Shown here: positions 27,047-35,579 of the stretch, piece by piece
Position numbering within the stretch: the stretch's first letter is position 1
Layout: each line of letters begins with the position of its first letter
From: Anaerolineae bacterium
GTDB lineage: Bacteria; Chloroflexota; Anaerolineae; Aggregatilineales; Phototrophicaceae
Direction: 5' to 3'
Length of the DNA stretch: 64,000 nt
NCBI GenBank assembly: GCA_022822305.1
Contig: JAJEBY010000014.1
Span: 1 to 64,000 of the forward strand
The notes under the pieces: generated by a model
Database searches by the model: none
What the model was told of the DNA's origin: nothing
The model's input: the letters and a program-made list of their open reading frames with translations, nothing else
Made by a program: the position numbers and the translations under genes

Positions 27047-27847
27047 TCAGTCGATCTTGAGCAGCGCTTCTTCGCCGCGCCGTTCGCGATACCCGCTAAC
27101 GATCAAGCCGGGACGTCCGTTGCTCTGCCCGGCCCATTGGTCGTTGTGCGGATCGCGATAGCCCATGCGCACCATACGCCGCGGACTCTTGGTCTGGTTG
27201 ATGTAGGAGCCATGAATGCAATAGAGATGAAATACCACTACATCGCCCCGTTTGGCCGGCACCGGCACCGTATCCTCCAGCTTGAATTCGCCCGTATCGA
27301 GATGCGGCGAACAAGGCGTGCCATCGGGAAATTCCAGAATGTGAGGGATTTTGCCCCGCTTGTGCGAACCGGCCAGGAAGCGGATCTCGCCGTTTTCGTG
27401 GAAGGTATCATCCAGGTGCGCCAGCACATCGACATAACGCCCATCGGCGTGCTCATAAAAAGGATAATCCTGGTGCATCGGGAAGGGATGCCCGGTCTGC
27501 GGCGGTTTGATATGCATGGTGGTATGATGCAGCTCGATGCTCGAATTCAGCAGCTGGGAAAGCGCCCCGGCCAGCTTGGCGTTGGTCACCGCGCGCATCC
27601 AGGCATCCGAATACAGATGCAGATCGTGCATGGCCGTCAGCTTGACTTGTTTTTCCACCGCTTCATCCAGGTAAACATCGCGCCAGGGACCGGACCAGCC
27701 CGCGCTGGTGATCGCCCAATCTTCGATCAAGCGATCGAGGCTTTCCGACATGGCGTCGATTTCCGCCTCGCTGTAGACCTGCGGTATGCGCAGGAAGCCG
27801 TTTTCATCGAAGAAGTCAATCTGTTCTTGTGTCAGCATTTCTACCAT
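27047..27847 (-). CDS. Phytanoyl-CoA dioxygenase (PhyH)-family Fe(II)/2-oxoglutarate oxygenase
   Basis: This 266-residue PhyH-family protein has an HxD motif at H125/D127 (PMHQDYPFYEH), the distal His at about 212 (VVFHLYCIHGSYIN) and arginines for 2-oxoglutarate in SPRRMVRMGY. That completes the 2-His-1-carboxylate iron site. Bacterial members hydroxylate diverse small molecules, rarely phytanoyl-CoA. Embedded with NanE, ROK kinase and oxidoreductases, it may oxidise a modified sugar or an alkyl substituent. Confidence 0.9.
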   Translation of the reverse strand: MVEMLTQEQIDFFDENGFLRIPQVYSEAEIDAMSESLDRLIEDWAITSAGWSGPWRDVYLDEAVEKQVKLTAMHDLHLYSDAWMRAVTNAKLAGALSQLLNSSIELHHTTMHIKPPQTGHPFPMHQDYPFYEHADGRYVDVLAHLDDTFHENGEIRFLAGSHKRGKIPHILEFPDGTPCSPHLDTGEFKLEDTVPVPAKRGDVVVFHLYCIHGSYINQTKSPRRMVRMGYRDPHNDQWAGQSNGRPGLIVSGYRERRGEEALLKID

Positions 27848-28047
27848 CCTTTGTCGCTCCTCAGATGTCGATCAAATGTCCGCGTTCCGCCCCGGCAAAC
27901 CCTGGCTGGTTCCTCGGCGCCGAACACGGGCGATTACCCCGCGGCATAGCCCTCTCATCAAAAAGAAGCATGACCAAACGATCATGCTATCTATACAACG
28001 GAAATATGAACGATGCGCCTAATGTCGCCGTCGATCAAATCCTCGCT

Positions 28048-30465
28048 CTACCCGCCGAGACTCTCAATGACAATGGTGTAACCTTCGACGCCGATGCCCT
28101 CGTAGGGGCCGACGACGATGGTGTAATCCCCGTCCTGATACAGCTTCAGCTGTTCGCGGCGGCTGCGCTGCCTGCTGTCCAATCCCAGCGCCAGGCTGCC
28201 GTCGGGCGCGTATACGGTGGCGAAAGGCGCATAGAAGCCGCTGCCGCTCAAGCCGGCCCCGCCCGTCACCAGACGCATCCGCACTTCTTGACCCGCCGTC
28301 GCCGCGAAGGTGTAAACGTGTCTTTCCTCGTCACCCTCGATTGTGTTGACCGCCTCGATGCCGAGCGTCAACGCGCCCTTGTCCAGCGCGCCTTCCGGGC
28401 TCAGCCTGAAGTCCGGTTCTTCCACCGGCGCCGGCATTTCAGTCGGTTCCGGCGCGGGCGCTTCGCCTTCTAGCACGATGGTGTAACCCTCGACGCCGAT
28501 GCCCTCATAGGCGCCGACGACGATGGTGTAGCTGCCGTCTTGATGCAAGGTCAAGCCCTCGCGGCGGCTGCGCTGACGATTGTCCAGGCCCAGCGCCAGG
28601 CTGCCGTCGGGCGCGTAAATCGTCGCGAAAGGCGCGTAGAAGCCGCTGCCGCTCAAGCCGGCCCCGCCCGTCACCAGACGCATTCGCACTTCTTGACCCG
28701 CCGTCGCTGCGAAGGTGTAGACGTGCCTTTCCTCATCGCCCTCGATTTCGTTGACCGCTTCCACATTGAGCGTCAGCGCGCCTTTGTCGATCGCGCCTTC
28801 CGCGCTCAGTCTGAAATCGGGTTCTTCTACAGCCGGCGGCGCGGGCGCTTCGCCTTCGATGGTGATGGTATAACCCTCGACGCCAATGCCTTCGTGGGCG
28901 CCGACGACGATGGCATATACGCCAGCCTGATCAAATGTCAAGCGCTCGCGGCGGCTGCGCTGTCGTGAATCCAGGCCCAGCGTCAGGCTGCCATCGGGCG
29001 CGTAAATCGTCGCGAAGGGCGCGTAGAAGCCGCTGCCGCTCAAACCGGCCCCGCCCGTCACCAGACGCAATGTGACCTCTTGCCCAACAGCAGCGGAAAA
29101 TGTGTATAGGTGCCGCTCGTCATCGCCCTCAATCTTGTTGACCGTATCGGCGTTGAGTGTCAACGCGCCTTTGTCCAGCGCGCCTTCCGCGCTCAGCAAG
29201 AAGTCCGGCGCCGCAACTGCCTCCGCGGGCGCTGCTTCTGCGGGCGCTACGGTTGGCTCGATTTGGGCCGGCGTCGCCGTGACCACGACGATCTCCTCTT
29301 GGATCTCGACGACCGTTTCCGGTTCGCGCGTGCCGGCGATCAGCACGCCAATAATAAATGCGATGACGATGAGCGCGGCGGCGGCGATCCTCTCGCGATT
29401 TCTGCCGCCTCCGACCGCGACCGCAGCCACGCTGATGGGCTGATTCACCAGCATCGGCGGTTCGATTGGCGCGATCTCATTCTCATCGTAGAGATAACAA
29501 GCCGCTTCGTGCTTGGGTTTATCCATCTTGAATAGCGGCGGCTGTTCGATCAGGCATTTGTCCATGCGATGCGGACAGCGCGGATAATAGCGGCAGCCCA
29601 CAGAAGCGGCCGTGCGCATTTCTTCTTCGCTCGGCAGCGAGATGTTGACATCCCACTTGTCGGTCGGATCGGGCACCGGCACCGAATCAATCAGCAGCTG
29701 CACATACGGGTGCTGCGGCGCGTCAATTACATCTATCGCGGTACCGCGCTCGGCCGTCGTGCCCTGATAAAGCATGTAGATTTGATCGCCAATTTGATAG
29801 GCGGTGCTCAAATCGTGCGTGATATAAAGAAAAGAGATATTGTGCTCATCGCGCAGCCGCAGCATCGCATCCAGGATCGAAGCGCGCAGCGAGGCATCCA
29901 CCATCGATACCGGCTCATCGGCCACAATCAGCCGCGGCTTGATCATGTAGGCGCGCGCCATCATGATGCGCTGGCGCTGTCCCCCGCTCAATTGATGCGG
30001 ATACTTGCGCAGGACGTCCTCGCCATACAAGCCGACCACATTCAGCCCCGCTTCCACCATATCGCGGTATTCGCTCTGATTGTCCGAGAGGCTGAAGTGC
30101 TTGTTGACCAGGTCAAAAACATGATCAATGCGATAGAAGGGGTTATACACGCCGAAAGGATCTTGAAAGACGGCTTGCACGTTGCGGCGATACAGCTTCA
30201 GCTGATCGTTGTTCATATCGGTGATATCTTCGCCATCGAAGATGATTTTGCCGTCTGTCAGCTTGATGAATCCGAGCACGAGATTGGCCAGGGTCGTTTT
30301 GCCGCTGCCGCTCTCGCCGGCGATGGTGGTGATGGTGGCCGGCGAGCCGCCAATGGTCATATTGAAGTTATCCAGAGCGACGACCGTCTTCTGGCTGCTC
30401 CCCAAAAAACCGCCGGAGGAATAGATTTTGGTGGCGTCACGGATTTGCAGTAGTGGCGAAGGCAT
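28048..30465 (-). CDS. OppF-type ABC ATPase fused to a membrane helix and three extracytoplasmic beta-domain repeats
   Basis: This 805-residue protein has an OppF/DppF-like ATPase: Walker A GESGSGKT (50-57), LSGGQ (159-163), Walker B LIVADEP and the C-terminal Cys-rich RYYPRCPHRMDKCL region. A normal OppF would end near residue 335. Here a basic stretch (GGGRNRER) leads into one transmembrane helix (about 360-380), a Pro/Ala/Glu linker, and three repeats starting at about 421, 550 and 685. Each reads DF.LS.EGA.DKGALTL ... YTI..E, resembling PPC-type beta-sandwiches. The ATG at 30463-30465 has a strong GGAGG five bases upstream, so a longer N-terminus is rejected. No stop or frameshift separates the parts. 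Positive-inside topology puts the repeats outside the cell. Confidence 0.85.
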   Translation of the reverse strand: MPSPLLQIRDATKIYSSGGFLGSSQKTVVALDNFNMTIGGSPATITTIAGESGSGKTTLANLVLGFIKLTDGKIIFDGEDITDMNNDQLKLYRRNVQAVFQDPFGVYNPFYRIDHVFDLVNKHFSLSDNQSEYRDMVEAGLNVVGLYGEDVLRKYPHQLSGGQRQRIMMARAYMIKPRLIVADEPVSMVDASLRASILDAMLRLRDEHNISFLYITHDLSTAYQIGDQIYMLYQGTTAERGTAIDVIDAPQHPYVQLLIDSVPVPDPTDKWDVNISLPSEEEMRTAASVGCRYYPRCPHRMDKCLIEQPPLFKMDKPKHEAACYLYDENEIAPIEPPMLVNQPISVAAVAVGGGRNRERIAAAALIVIAFIIGVLIAGTREPETVVEIQEEIVVVTATPAQIEPTVAPAEAAPAEAVAAPDFLLSAEGALDKGALTLNADTVNKIEGDDERHLYTFSAAVGQEVTLRLVTGGAGLSGSGFYAPFATIYAPDGSLTLGLDSRQRSRRERLTFDQAGVYAIVVGAHEGIGVEGYTITIEGEAPAPPAVEEPDFRLSAEGAIDKGALTLNVEAVNEIEGDEERHVYTFAATAGQEVRMRLVTGGAGLSGSGFYAPFATIYAPDGSLALGLDNRQRSRREGLTLHQDGSYTIVVGAYEGIGVEGYTIVLEGEAPAPEPTEMPAPVEEPDFRLSPEGALDKGALTLGIEAVNTIEGDEERHVYTFAATAGQEVRMRLVTGGAGLSGSGFYAPFATVYAPDGSLALGLDSRQRSRREQLKLYQDGDYTIVVGPYEGIGVEGYTIVIESLGG

Positions 30466-31474
30466 GAGCCCTCCTCTCCTCGAACTGCTCGTCAAACATG
30501 TGACAAGCAACCTCGTGTTTCCTGTCGACCTGGATCGGCAATGGCTCGACCTCCGCGCAATGCTCCCAGGCGAATGGACAGCGAAGCCGGAAAATGCAGC
30601 CCGAAGGCGGATTGCGCGGATCGTGGGTGATGCCTTCGGTGATGCGCAGCGGCTTGCGTTCCTTGATCGACGGGATTGAGTCGATCAGCAGTTTTGTGTA
30701 GGGATGCAGCGGTTCGGCATATATGCTTTCCACCGGCGCGATTTCGACCATCTTGCCGGCATACATCACCGCGATGCGATCAACAATCTGCGCCAGCAAA
30801 CCCATGTCGTGGCCGATCACGATCAGCGAAACGCCAATCTCGTCTTTCACCTGGATCAGCGTTTGCGCCACGATGCGCTGCACCACCACATCGAGCGCGC
30901 TGGTGGCTTCGTCCGCGATGACGACCGTCGGATGCAGCGCCACGCCCATGGCGATGCAAACGCGCTGCTTCATCCCGCCGCTCAGCTCGTGCGGATACAT
31001 ATTGTAGATGCGGTTGGGCAATCCGACTTTGGCGAACAAGTCATAGATGCGCTCGCGCAGGGCTTTCTTGTCGGTCTGTTTGCCCTCATGCGCTTCAATG
31101 ACATCGATAATCTGATCTTTGACGCGCATGGTCGGATTTAGAGAATTCATCGCCCCCTGCGGAATCAGCGACAATCCCGTCCAGCGGAAACTGCGCAGCT
31201 CTTCTTCCGACAAATCCAGCACTTCCGTGCCATCCACCTTGATGCTGCCATGCACGATATAACCCGGCGGCTGCACCAGCTGCAAAATGCCGTAGGCGGT
31301 TGTCGATTTGCCACAGCCGGATTCCCCGACCAATCCCAGCGTTTCACCCTCATACAGATCGAAGCTGATATCGCTGACGGCGATGACTTCGCCTTGCGGC
31401 GTCGCATAGTGGATGCGCAGTTTTTCGACATTCAGGACAACGCGTTCGCTGCCATTGCTGCGTGTTTGTGACAT
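30437..31474 (-). CDS. Oligopeptide-type ABC importer ATP-binding protein, OppD-like
   Basis: This 345-residue ATPase has Walker A GESGCGKST, signature LSGGMKQRVCIAMG, Walker B VVIADEATSALD and the D-loop. The Opp/Dpp C-terminal region with Cys pairs (SGCIFRLRCPFAWEHC) is present. Family heterodimers OppD/OppF drive uptake of peptides, nickel or oligosaccharides. Its end overlaps the OppF-fusion start by 29 bases. Lies 21 bases after the OppC-like permease. Confidence 0.93.
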   Translation of the reverse strand: MSQTRSNGSERVVLNVEKLRIHYATPQGEVIAVSDISFDLYEGETLGLVGESGCGKSTTAYGILQLVQPPGYIVHGSIKVDGTEVLDLSEEELRSFRWTGLSLIPQGAMNSLNPTMRVKDQIIDVIEAHEGKQTDKKALRERIYDLFAKVGLPNRIYNMYPHELSGGMKQRVCIAMGVALHPTVVIADEATSALDVVVQRIVAQTLIQVKDEIGVSLIVIGHDMGLLAQIVDRIAVMYAGKMVEIAPVESIYAEPLHPYTKLLIDSIPSIKERKPLRITEGITHDPRNPPSGCIFRLRCPFAWEHCAEVEPLPIQVDRKHEVACHMFDEQFEERRAHAFATTANP

Positions 31475-31495
31475 GAGGTCTCTTCCTTCGCGGCT

Positions 31496-32440
31496 CTAGC
31501 TGGCTTTGCGCAGCCGCGGATTGGCGATTTCATCCAGGCCCAGGTTGATCAGCAGCAGCGCGATGAAAACAATCGCCAGAATCACGGTCGGGATGCCCCA
31601 CCACCACCACATATTGCGCAGCAGGGCGGCCGCCTCAATCGAGAAGAAGATGGCCACGCCCAGCGACGGGATGCGCTGCGGACCAAATCCCAACACCTCC
31701 AATCCAACTGCGGAAATGATCGCGCCGGTCATGTTGCCGATATAACTCGCCGCCAGATACGGCAATAAGTTGGGCATGATTTCCTTGAACATAATATCGC
31801 GCACGGGCACGCCGGAAAGCCGCGCCATCTGCACATAGCCGCTCTCGCGCATCGTCAAGACCTGCGCGCGGATGTAACGCGTCGGCGTCGCCCAGGAGAA
31901 CAGCGATATCAACAGCGCCATCGTCACCAGATCCACGCTGCCCAAGACCGATTGGATCACGATCAAAACCAGCAATGACGGTATGGTGATCGTGATGTCG
32001 GTGGCTAATCGAATCACGTCATCCATCCAACCGCCGATGAATCCCGCCAGGAAGCCCAGCAAGATGCCCACCACCATGCCGACCGAGGCCGCAATCACGC
32101 CGACGCCGATCGTCCGCGGCGTTCCCACGATGATCAGCGCCAGCATATCGCGTCCGCTGTTTTCCGTGCCCAGCGGATGTTCGGGCACGCCGACCAGGAT
32201 CGTGTCTTTGCCCTTCTGATATTCCAGTCCGAAGGGCGGCAAATTGAGCGGCGAGCTGGCGGTCAAGGCCAGGCTGGTGTCCCAGAATTGATAACCGAGA
32301 AATACCAGGGCCGCGATCAGCCCGAGGATGCCGGCGCCAGTCAGGAATTTCCAGTTCAGCCAGGGATTATCGAAGCGATTGAAGGCGCCCGCTTTCTTGG
32401 TGCCGCCGAAGACAACAGTGGTGCTATCGATTTCAGCCAT
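31496..32440 (-). CDS. Oligopeptide-type ABC importer permease, OppC-like
   Basis: This 314-residue permease has an N-terminal helix (FLTGAGILGLIAALVFLGYQ), the periplasmic HPLGTENSGRDMLALII motif typical of OppC, and the cytoplasmic EAA-type loop ESGYVQMARLSGVPVRDIMF. About six helices. It sits two bases downstream of the OppB stop, so is tightly coupled. Substrate follows from the binding protein, which is unassigned. Confidence 0.93.
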   Translation of the reverse strand: MAEIDSTTVVFGGTKKAGAFNRFDNPWLNWKFLTGAGILGLIAALVFLGYQFWDTSLALTASSPLNLPPFGLEYQKGKDTILVGVPEHPLGTENSGRDMLALIIVGTPRTIGVGVIAASVGMVVGILLGFLAGFIGGWMDDVIRLATDITITIPSLLVLIVIQSVLGSVDLVTMALLISLFSWATPTRYIRAQVLTMRESGYVQMARLSGVPVRDIMFKEIMPNLLPYLAASYIGNMTGAIISAVGLEVLGFGPQRIPSLGVAIFFSIEAAALLRNMWWWWGIPTVILAIVFIALLLINLGLDEIANPRLRKAS

Positions 32441-32442
32441 CG

Positions 32443-33453
32443 CTATTTCCCTTCCAGGCTAATGCGCGGATCAATCAGCGGGTAGCACAAATCGATGATC
32501 AGCACCGCCAGCGCGCTCGTCACGATCAGGATGAAGGACGTGCCTTGTATAAGGTTGAAGTCCTGCTCGCGGATGGCCGTGAATATCAGCGTGCCCATAC
32601 CGTTATAATTGAAGATGACCTCGACCAGCACCGAGCCTCCGACAAGCGTGCCGATCGACACCGCCAGCGCCGTCATCTGTGGCAATATGGCGTTGCGGAT
32701 CATGTAGCGATAGAGCACGTAGAAGGGCTTCAGTCCTTTGGCCTGCGCCAGGATCATGTAGTCTTCGCCTTCAATCGTGACCATCATGCCGCGCATGCCC
32801 AACGCCCAATAGCCGAAGGTCACCAGCACAATCGCCATCGCCGGCAGGAAACCGTGATACAACACACTCAAAATGAATTCGAGCGTCAATTCCGGCTGCG
32901 CGCCTAGAGGATAGGCATAATTCTGCGGGAAGATGCGCAATTTGAAGCCAAATACATAGAGGAGCAGCAAGCCTGCTAACAAGGGCGGTATCGAGGTGAA
33001 GATCATCGACATCGGAATCATCACCTTGACCAGCTTCGGCGTTTTAGTCCACGCCAGCAGCGCGCCGAACAGGTTGCCTACGGTGAAGAAAATCAGCGTC
33101 GCGAAGCCCACCAATCCAATCGTCCAGGGCAGCGCCCGCCCCACCAGCTCCGACACCGTCGACGGGAAGCGAGCCATCGCATAACCCAGGTCGCCACGCA
33201 CCAGATTGCCCATATAACGGACGTATTGCACATAGACCGGATCGTTCAAGCCGAAGCGTTCTTTCCAGCCTTCAATAATGGCGTTGGAATCTTCGACGAA
33301 GCCGGCTTGATAGGTCAAACGCGCCACCATCGCCGCAATTGGGTCGCCAGGCGCCAGGCGCGGGATGATGAAGATCAACGTCGCCGCCACCCACAGCGTG
33401 AGGAAAAAGACCAATAGACGACGGACCAGGTAGTTTAATGATATGCCACCCAT
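32443..33453 (-). CDS. Oligopeptide-type ABC importer permease, OppB-like
   Basis: The preferred start ATG (33451-33453) gives MGGISLNYLVRRLLVFFLTL, the typical OppB N-terminus, with GAGAAGGG six bases upstream; an open frame extends 14 codons further but lacks support. The 336-residue protein has PRLAPGDPIAAM, RGDLGYAMARFPSTVSELVG and the late EDYMILAQAKGLKPFYVLYR EAA loop. It forms the translocation path with the OppC-like permease. Confidence 0.92.
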   Translation of the reverse strand: MGGISLNYLVRRLLVFFLTLWVAATLIFIIPRLAPGDPIAAMVARLTYQAGFVEDSNAIIEGWKERFGLNDPVYVQYVRYMGNLVRGDLGYAMARFPSTVSELVGRALPWTIGLVGFATLIFFTVGNLFGALLAWTKTPKLVKVMIPMSMIFTSIPPLLAGLLLLYVFGFKLRIFPQNYAYPLGAQPELTLEFILSVLYHGFLPAMAIVLVTFGYWALGMRGMMVTIEGEDYMILAQAKGLKPFYVLYRYMIRNAILPQMTALAVSIGTLVGGSVLVEVIFNYNGMGTLIFTAIREQDFNLIQGTSFILIVTSALAVLIIDLCYPLIDPRISLEGK

Positions 33454-33640
33454 GCCTGTGCCCTTCTCTAATATTCTTGATGATGCGCTAATCAATTACA
33501 TGTAAGAGTTTAACAGTAAAGCGCTCTCTAAGCATTAATTCTGGTTTCTCAAGCGAACTCGCTGGCGCCAGGAACAGCCGTAGTCGGGATGGTGGGGGCC
33601 GGCAGTCGCCAGCCCCCAACCGCATTTGCGTCAAATCCGC

Positions 33641-35410
33641 TTACATTCCGCCAGCTTTGTGAATTTCCTGGAAGAATTGATGCGTCGATTGCCACCAGGT
33701 AGCCGGGTGGTTCCAGTTGTTGTCCGAGGTCGGCCAGCCGTCCCAGTAGGTATTGTTGAAGGGGATCAGCTTGGTCGCCTGGTTCAAGGGGATGAAGGGC
33801 AGGTCTTGGTAGAGATAACCATACGCTTCCAGGACCATCGGGAGGATATCCGGATGCCCGAGCGGCAGCGAACCGATCTCGCCAACGATTGCGCTGTAGG
33901 CTTCGTTGTTCGGGCCGTCCCAACGGACGTGGTTGTTGTTGCCATTGACAGCTTCGCCCGGAGGAGCGTACCAGCGGGCCGTGTAACGATCCAATGACGC
34001 CCAGGGCTCGTTGATCGAACCGCAAGCATCCCAGTCGGTCGTGGCTTCGTAGTTGCCGAAGCGCTTGTTGTCGCTCCAGGTCGCGCCGGCGATGACACCC
34101 GCAGTGGCGTCAATGCCGAAGGCCTGCAGCTGCTCAACCAGGTTGCTGGTGATACGGCGCTTCTCGACGAAACCCTCGTGTACCTGGATCTCCAGGCTCA
34201 GCTCGTTGCCGTCCATATCGACCCAACGGCCGTCGTCATTGCGCGAGTAGCCATTGGCCGTCAGCAATTCTTCCGCGGCCATGTGATCGGCCGTGGAGCT
34301 GAAGGCCATGCCGGCATCTTCGATGGCGTCGATGACGGGGAACATGCCACCGTACTCGACATAGAGCGTACGCGAGGGGATGGTCACGCCTTCGTAGGCG
34401 ACGCGGATGATCTCATCGCGGTCGATGATGTGGTTGACGGCCCAGCGCATGTCGGCGTTGTCCCAGGGCGCGTGCTTGGTCTGGAAGGACAGCTGACGCG
34501 GGCAGGGATCGAGCCATACGTAGGGCATGCCCTCTTCCCAGGCGAAGATATTGTCATTCTGGGATTGCATGGCCTGGAAGGCGCCCAGCGTGACATCCAT
34601 GATGCTGTCGACTTCGTTGTTGACGGCCATCGTCGTGCGGATGGTGTCATTACCGGTCACGACCCAAAGCGCGCGCTGCGGCTCCGGCAGGTTGAAGACA
34701 CCGGTCTTGGCGCCCCACCAATCATCGTTGCGATCATAGGTCCAGGTGGTTTCGTTGGCGGCGGTCAAGACATAGGGACCGGAACCCAAAGGATAACCGG
34801 CGTCGATATCGAAATACTTCCAGGTATACGGATCAACATCCGGGCTGTTCCAGACGTGCTCGGGCAGGATGCTGATTCCACCCCAAATGCGGACCGAGAA
34901 GAAGTTCAGCTGGAAGAGCGGGTTGGGCTTGGTCAGGTTGAACTGAACCGTCACATCGTCGATCATCTCGACGCTGTCGACCCAGGTCTGGACGTTGCCG
35001 GCGTAGGTCAGCGAGCTGGTCTCGTCATTCAACAGCAGCTCGATCGTCCAAACGACATCCTCGGCATTGAAGGCTTCGCCATCGGCCCATTCCACGCCTT
35101 CGCGCAGGGTCAGGGTCCAGACGTCAAGCGAGTCGTTGACCGTCATGCTCTCGCCCACCCAGGGCATGATCTCGCCGGTCTCGTAATTGAGGATGAAGAG
35201 CGGTTCCATTACGGCTTGATGCAAACCGTAGGGACGGCGACTGTCGGGAAGCAGATAGTTCATCTGATCGTAGTTGGCGACGGCGCCGGCTGGGCCGTCA
35301 ATGTCAAAGACGACGGTGTCTTCGCGCGCGACATCTTGCGCGGCAGCCGTGAAGCTGATCGCGGCAAACATGACGACGAGAAGCGCGAATAGAATGGTTC
35401 TTGCTTTCAT
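33641..35410 (-). CDS. Extracellular solute-binding protein family 5 (Opp/Dpp type)
   Basis: A 589-residue SBP of cluster C. The ATG at 35408-35410 has GGAG eight bases upstream and opens a Sec signal peptide (MKARTILFALLVVMFAAISF, cut near TAAA). No lipobox Cys follows. The mature part has MEPLFILNYETGEIMPWVGE, WTLTLREGVEWADGEAFNAE and DVVWTIELLLND, characteristic of family 5. Ligands of this family include peptides, glycosides and sialic acid. The adjacent NanE/ROK genes favour an amino-sugar ligand, but that is inference. Confidence 0.92.
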   Translation of the reverse strand: MKARTILFALLVVMFAAISFTAAAQDVAREDTVVFDIDGPAGAVANYDQMNYLLPDSRRPYGLHQAVMEPLFILNYETGEIMPWVGESMTVNDSLDVWTLTLREGVEWADGEAFNAEDVVWTIELLLNDETSSLTYAGNVQTWVDSVEMIDDVTVQFNLTKPNPLFQLNFFSVRIWGGISILPEHVWNSPDVDPYTWKYFDIDAGYPLGSGPYVLTAANETTWTYDRNDDWWGAKTGVFNLPEPQRALWVVTGNDTIRTTMAVNNEVDSIMDVTLGAFQAMQSQNDNIFAWEEGMPYVWLDPCPRQLSFQTKHAPWDNADMRWAVNHIIDRDEIIRVAYEGVTIPSRTLYVEYGGMFPVIDAIEDAGMAFSSTADHMAAEELLTANGYSRNDDGRWVDMDGNELSLEIQVHEGFVEKRRITSNLVEQLQAFGIDATAGVIAGATWSDNKRFGNYEATTDWDACGSINEPWASLDRYTARWYAPPGEAVNGNNNHVRWDGPNNEAYSAIVGEIGSLPLGHPDILPMVLEAYGYLYQDLPFIPLNQATKLIPFNNTYWDGWPTSDNNWNHPATWWQSTHQFFQEIHKAGGM

Positions 35411-35579
35411 GTGGTGTTCTCCTACAACTAGACATATAAAGGGTTTGCGATTGTCAACTCCAGCGCTGGTTTGCCACTCTGGTCGAGTGACGGGCGCGTT
35501 GACGGCGCCCTGGAAATCCACACTTGGATCGGTCGGGTTTCTATCGATATCCCCTCCTTTTTCTGACGAATTCTCCCGC

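Noticed and set aside
28048..29205. Regularly spaced similar DNA blocks as a CRISPR array
   Set aside because: The unit is about 390-405 bases and fully coding in one frame; these are protein domain repeats.
34178..35392. 404-codon plus-strand frame opposite the Opp-type binding protein
   Set aside because: The minus-strand protein has a signal peptide and family-5 motifs; the plus frame is Val/Gly/Asp/His-rich without domains.
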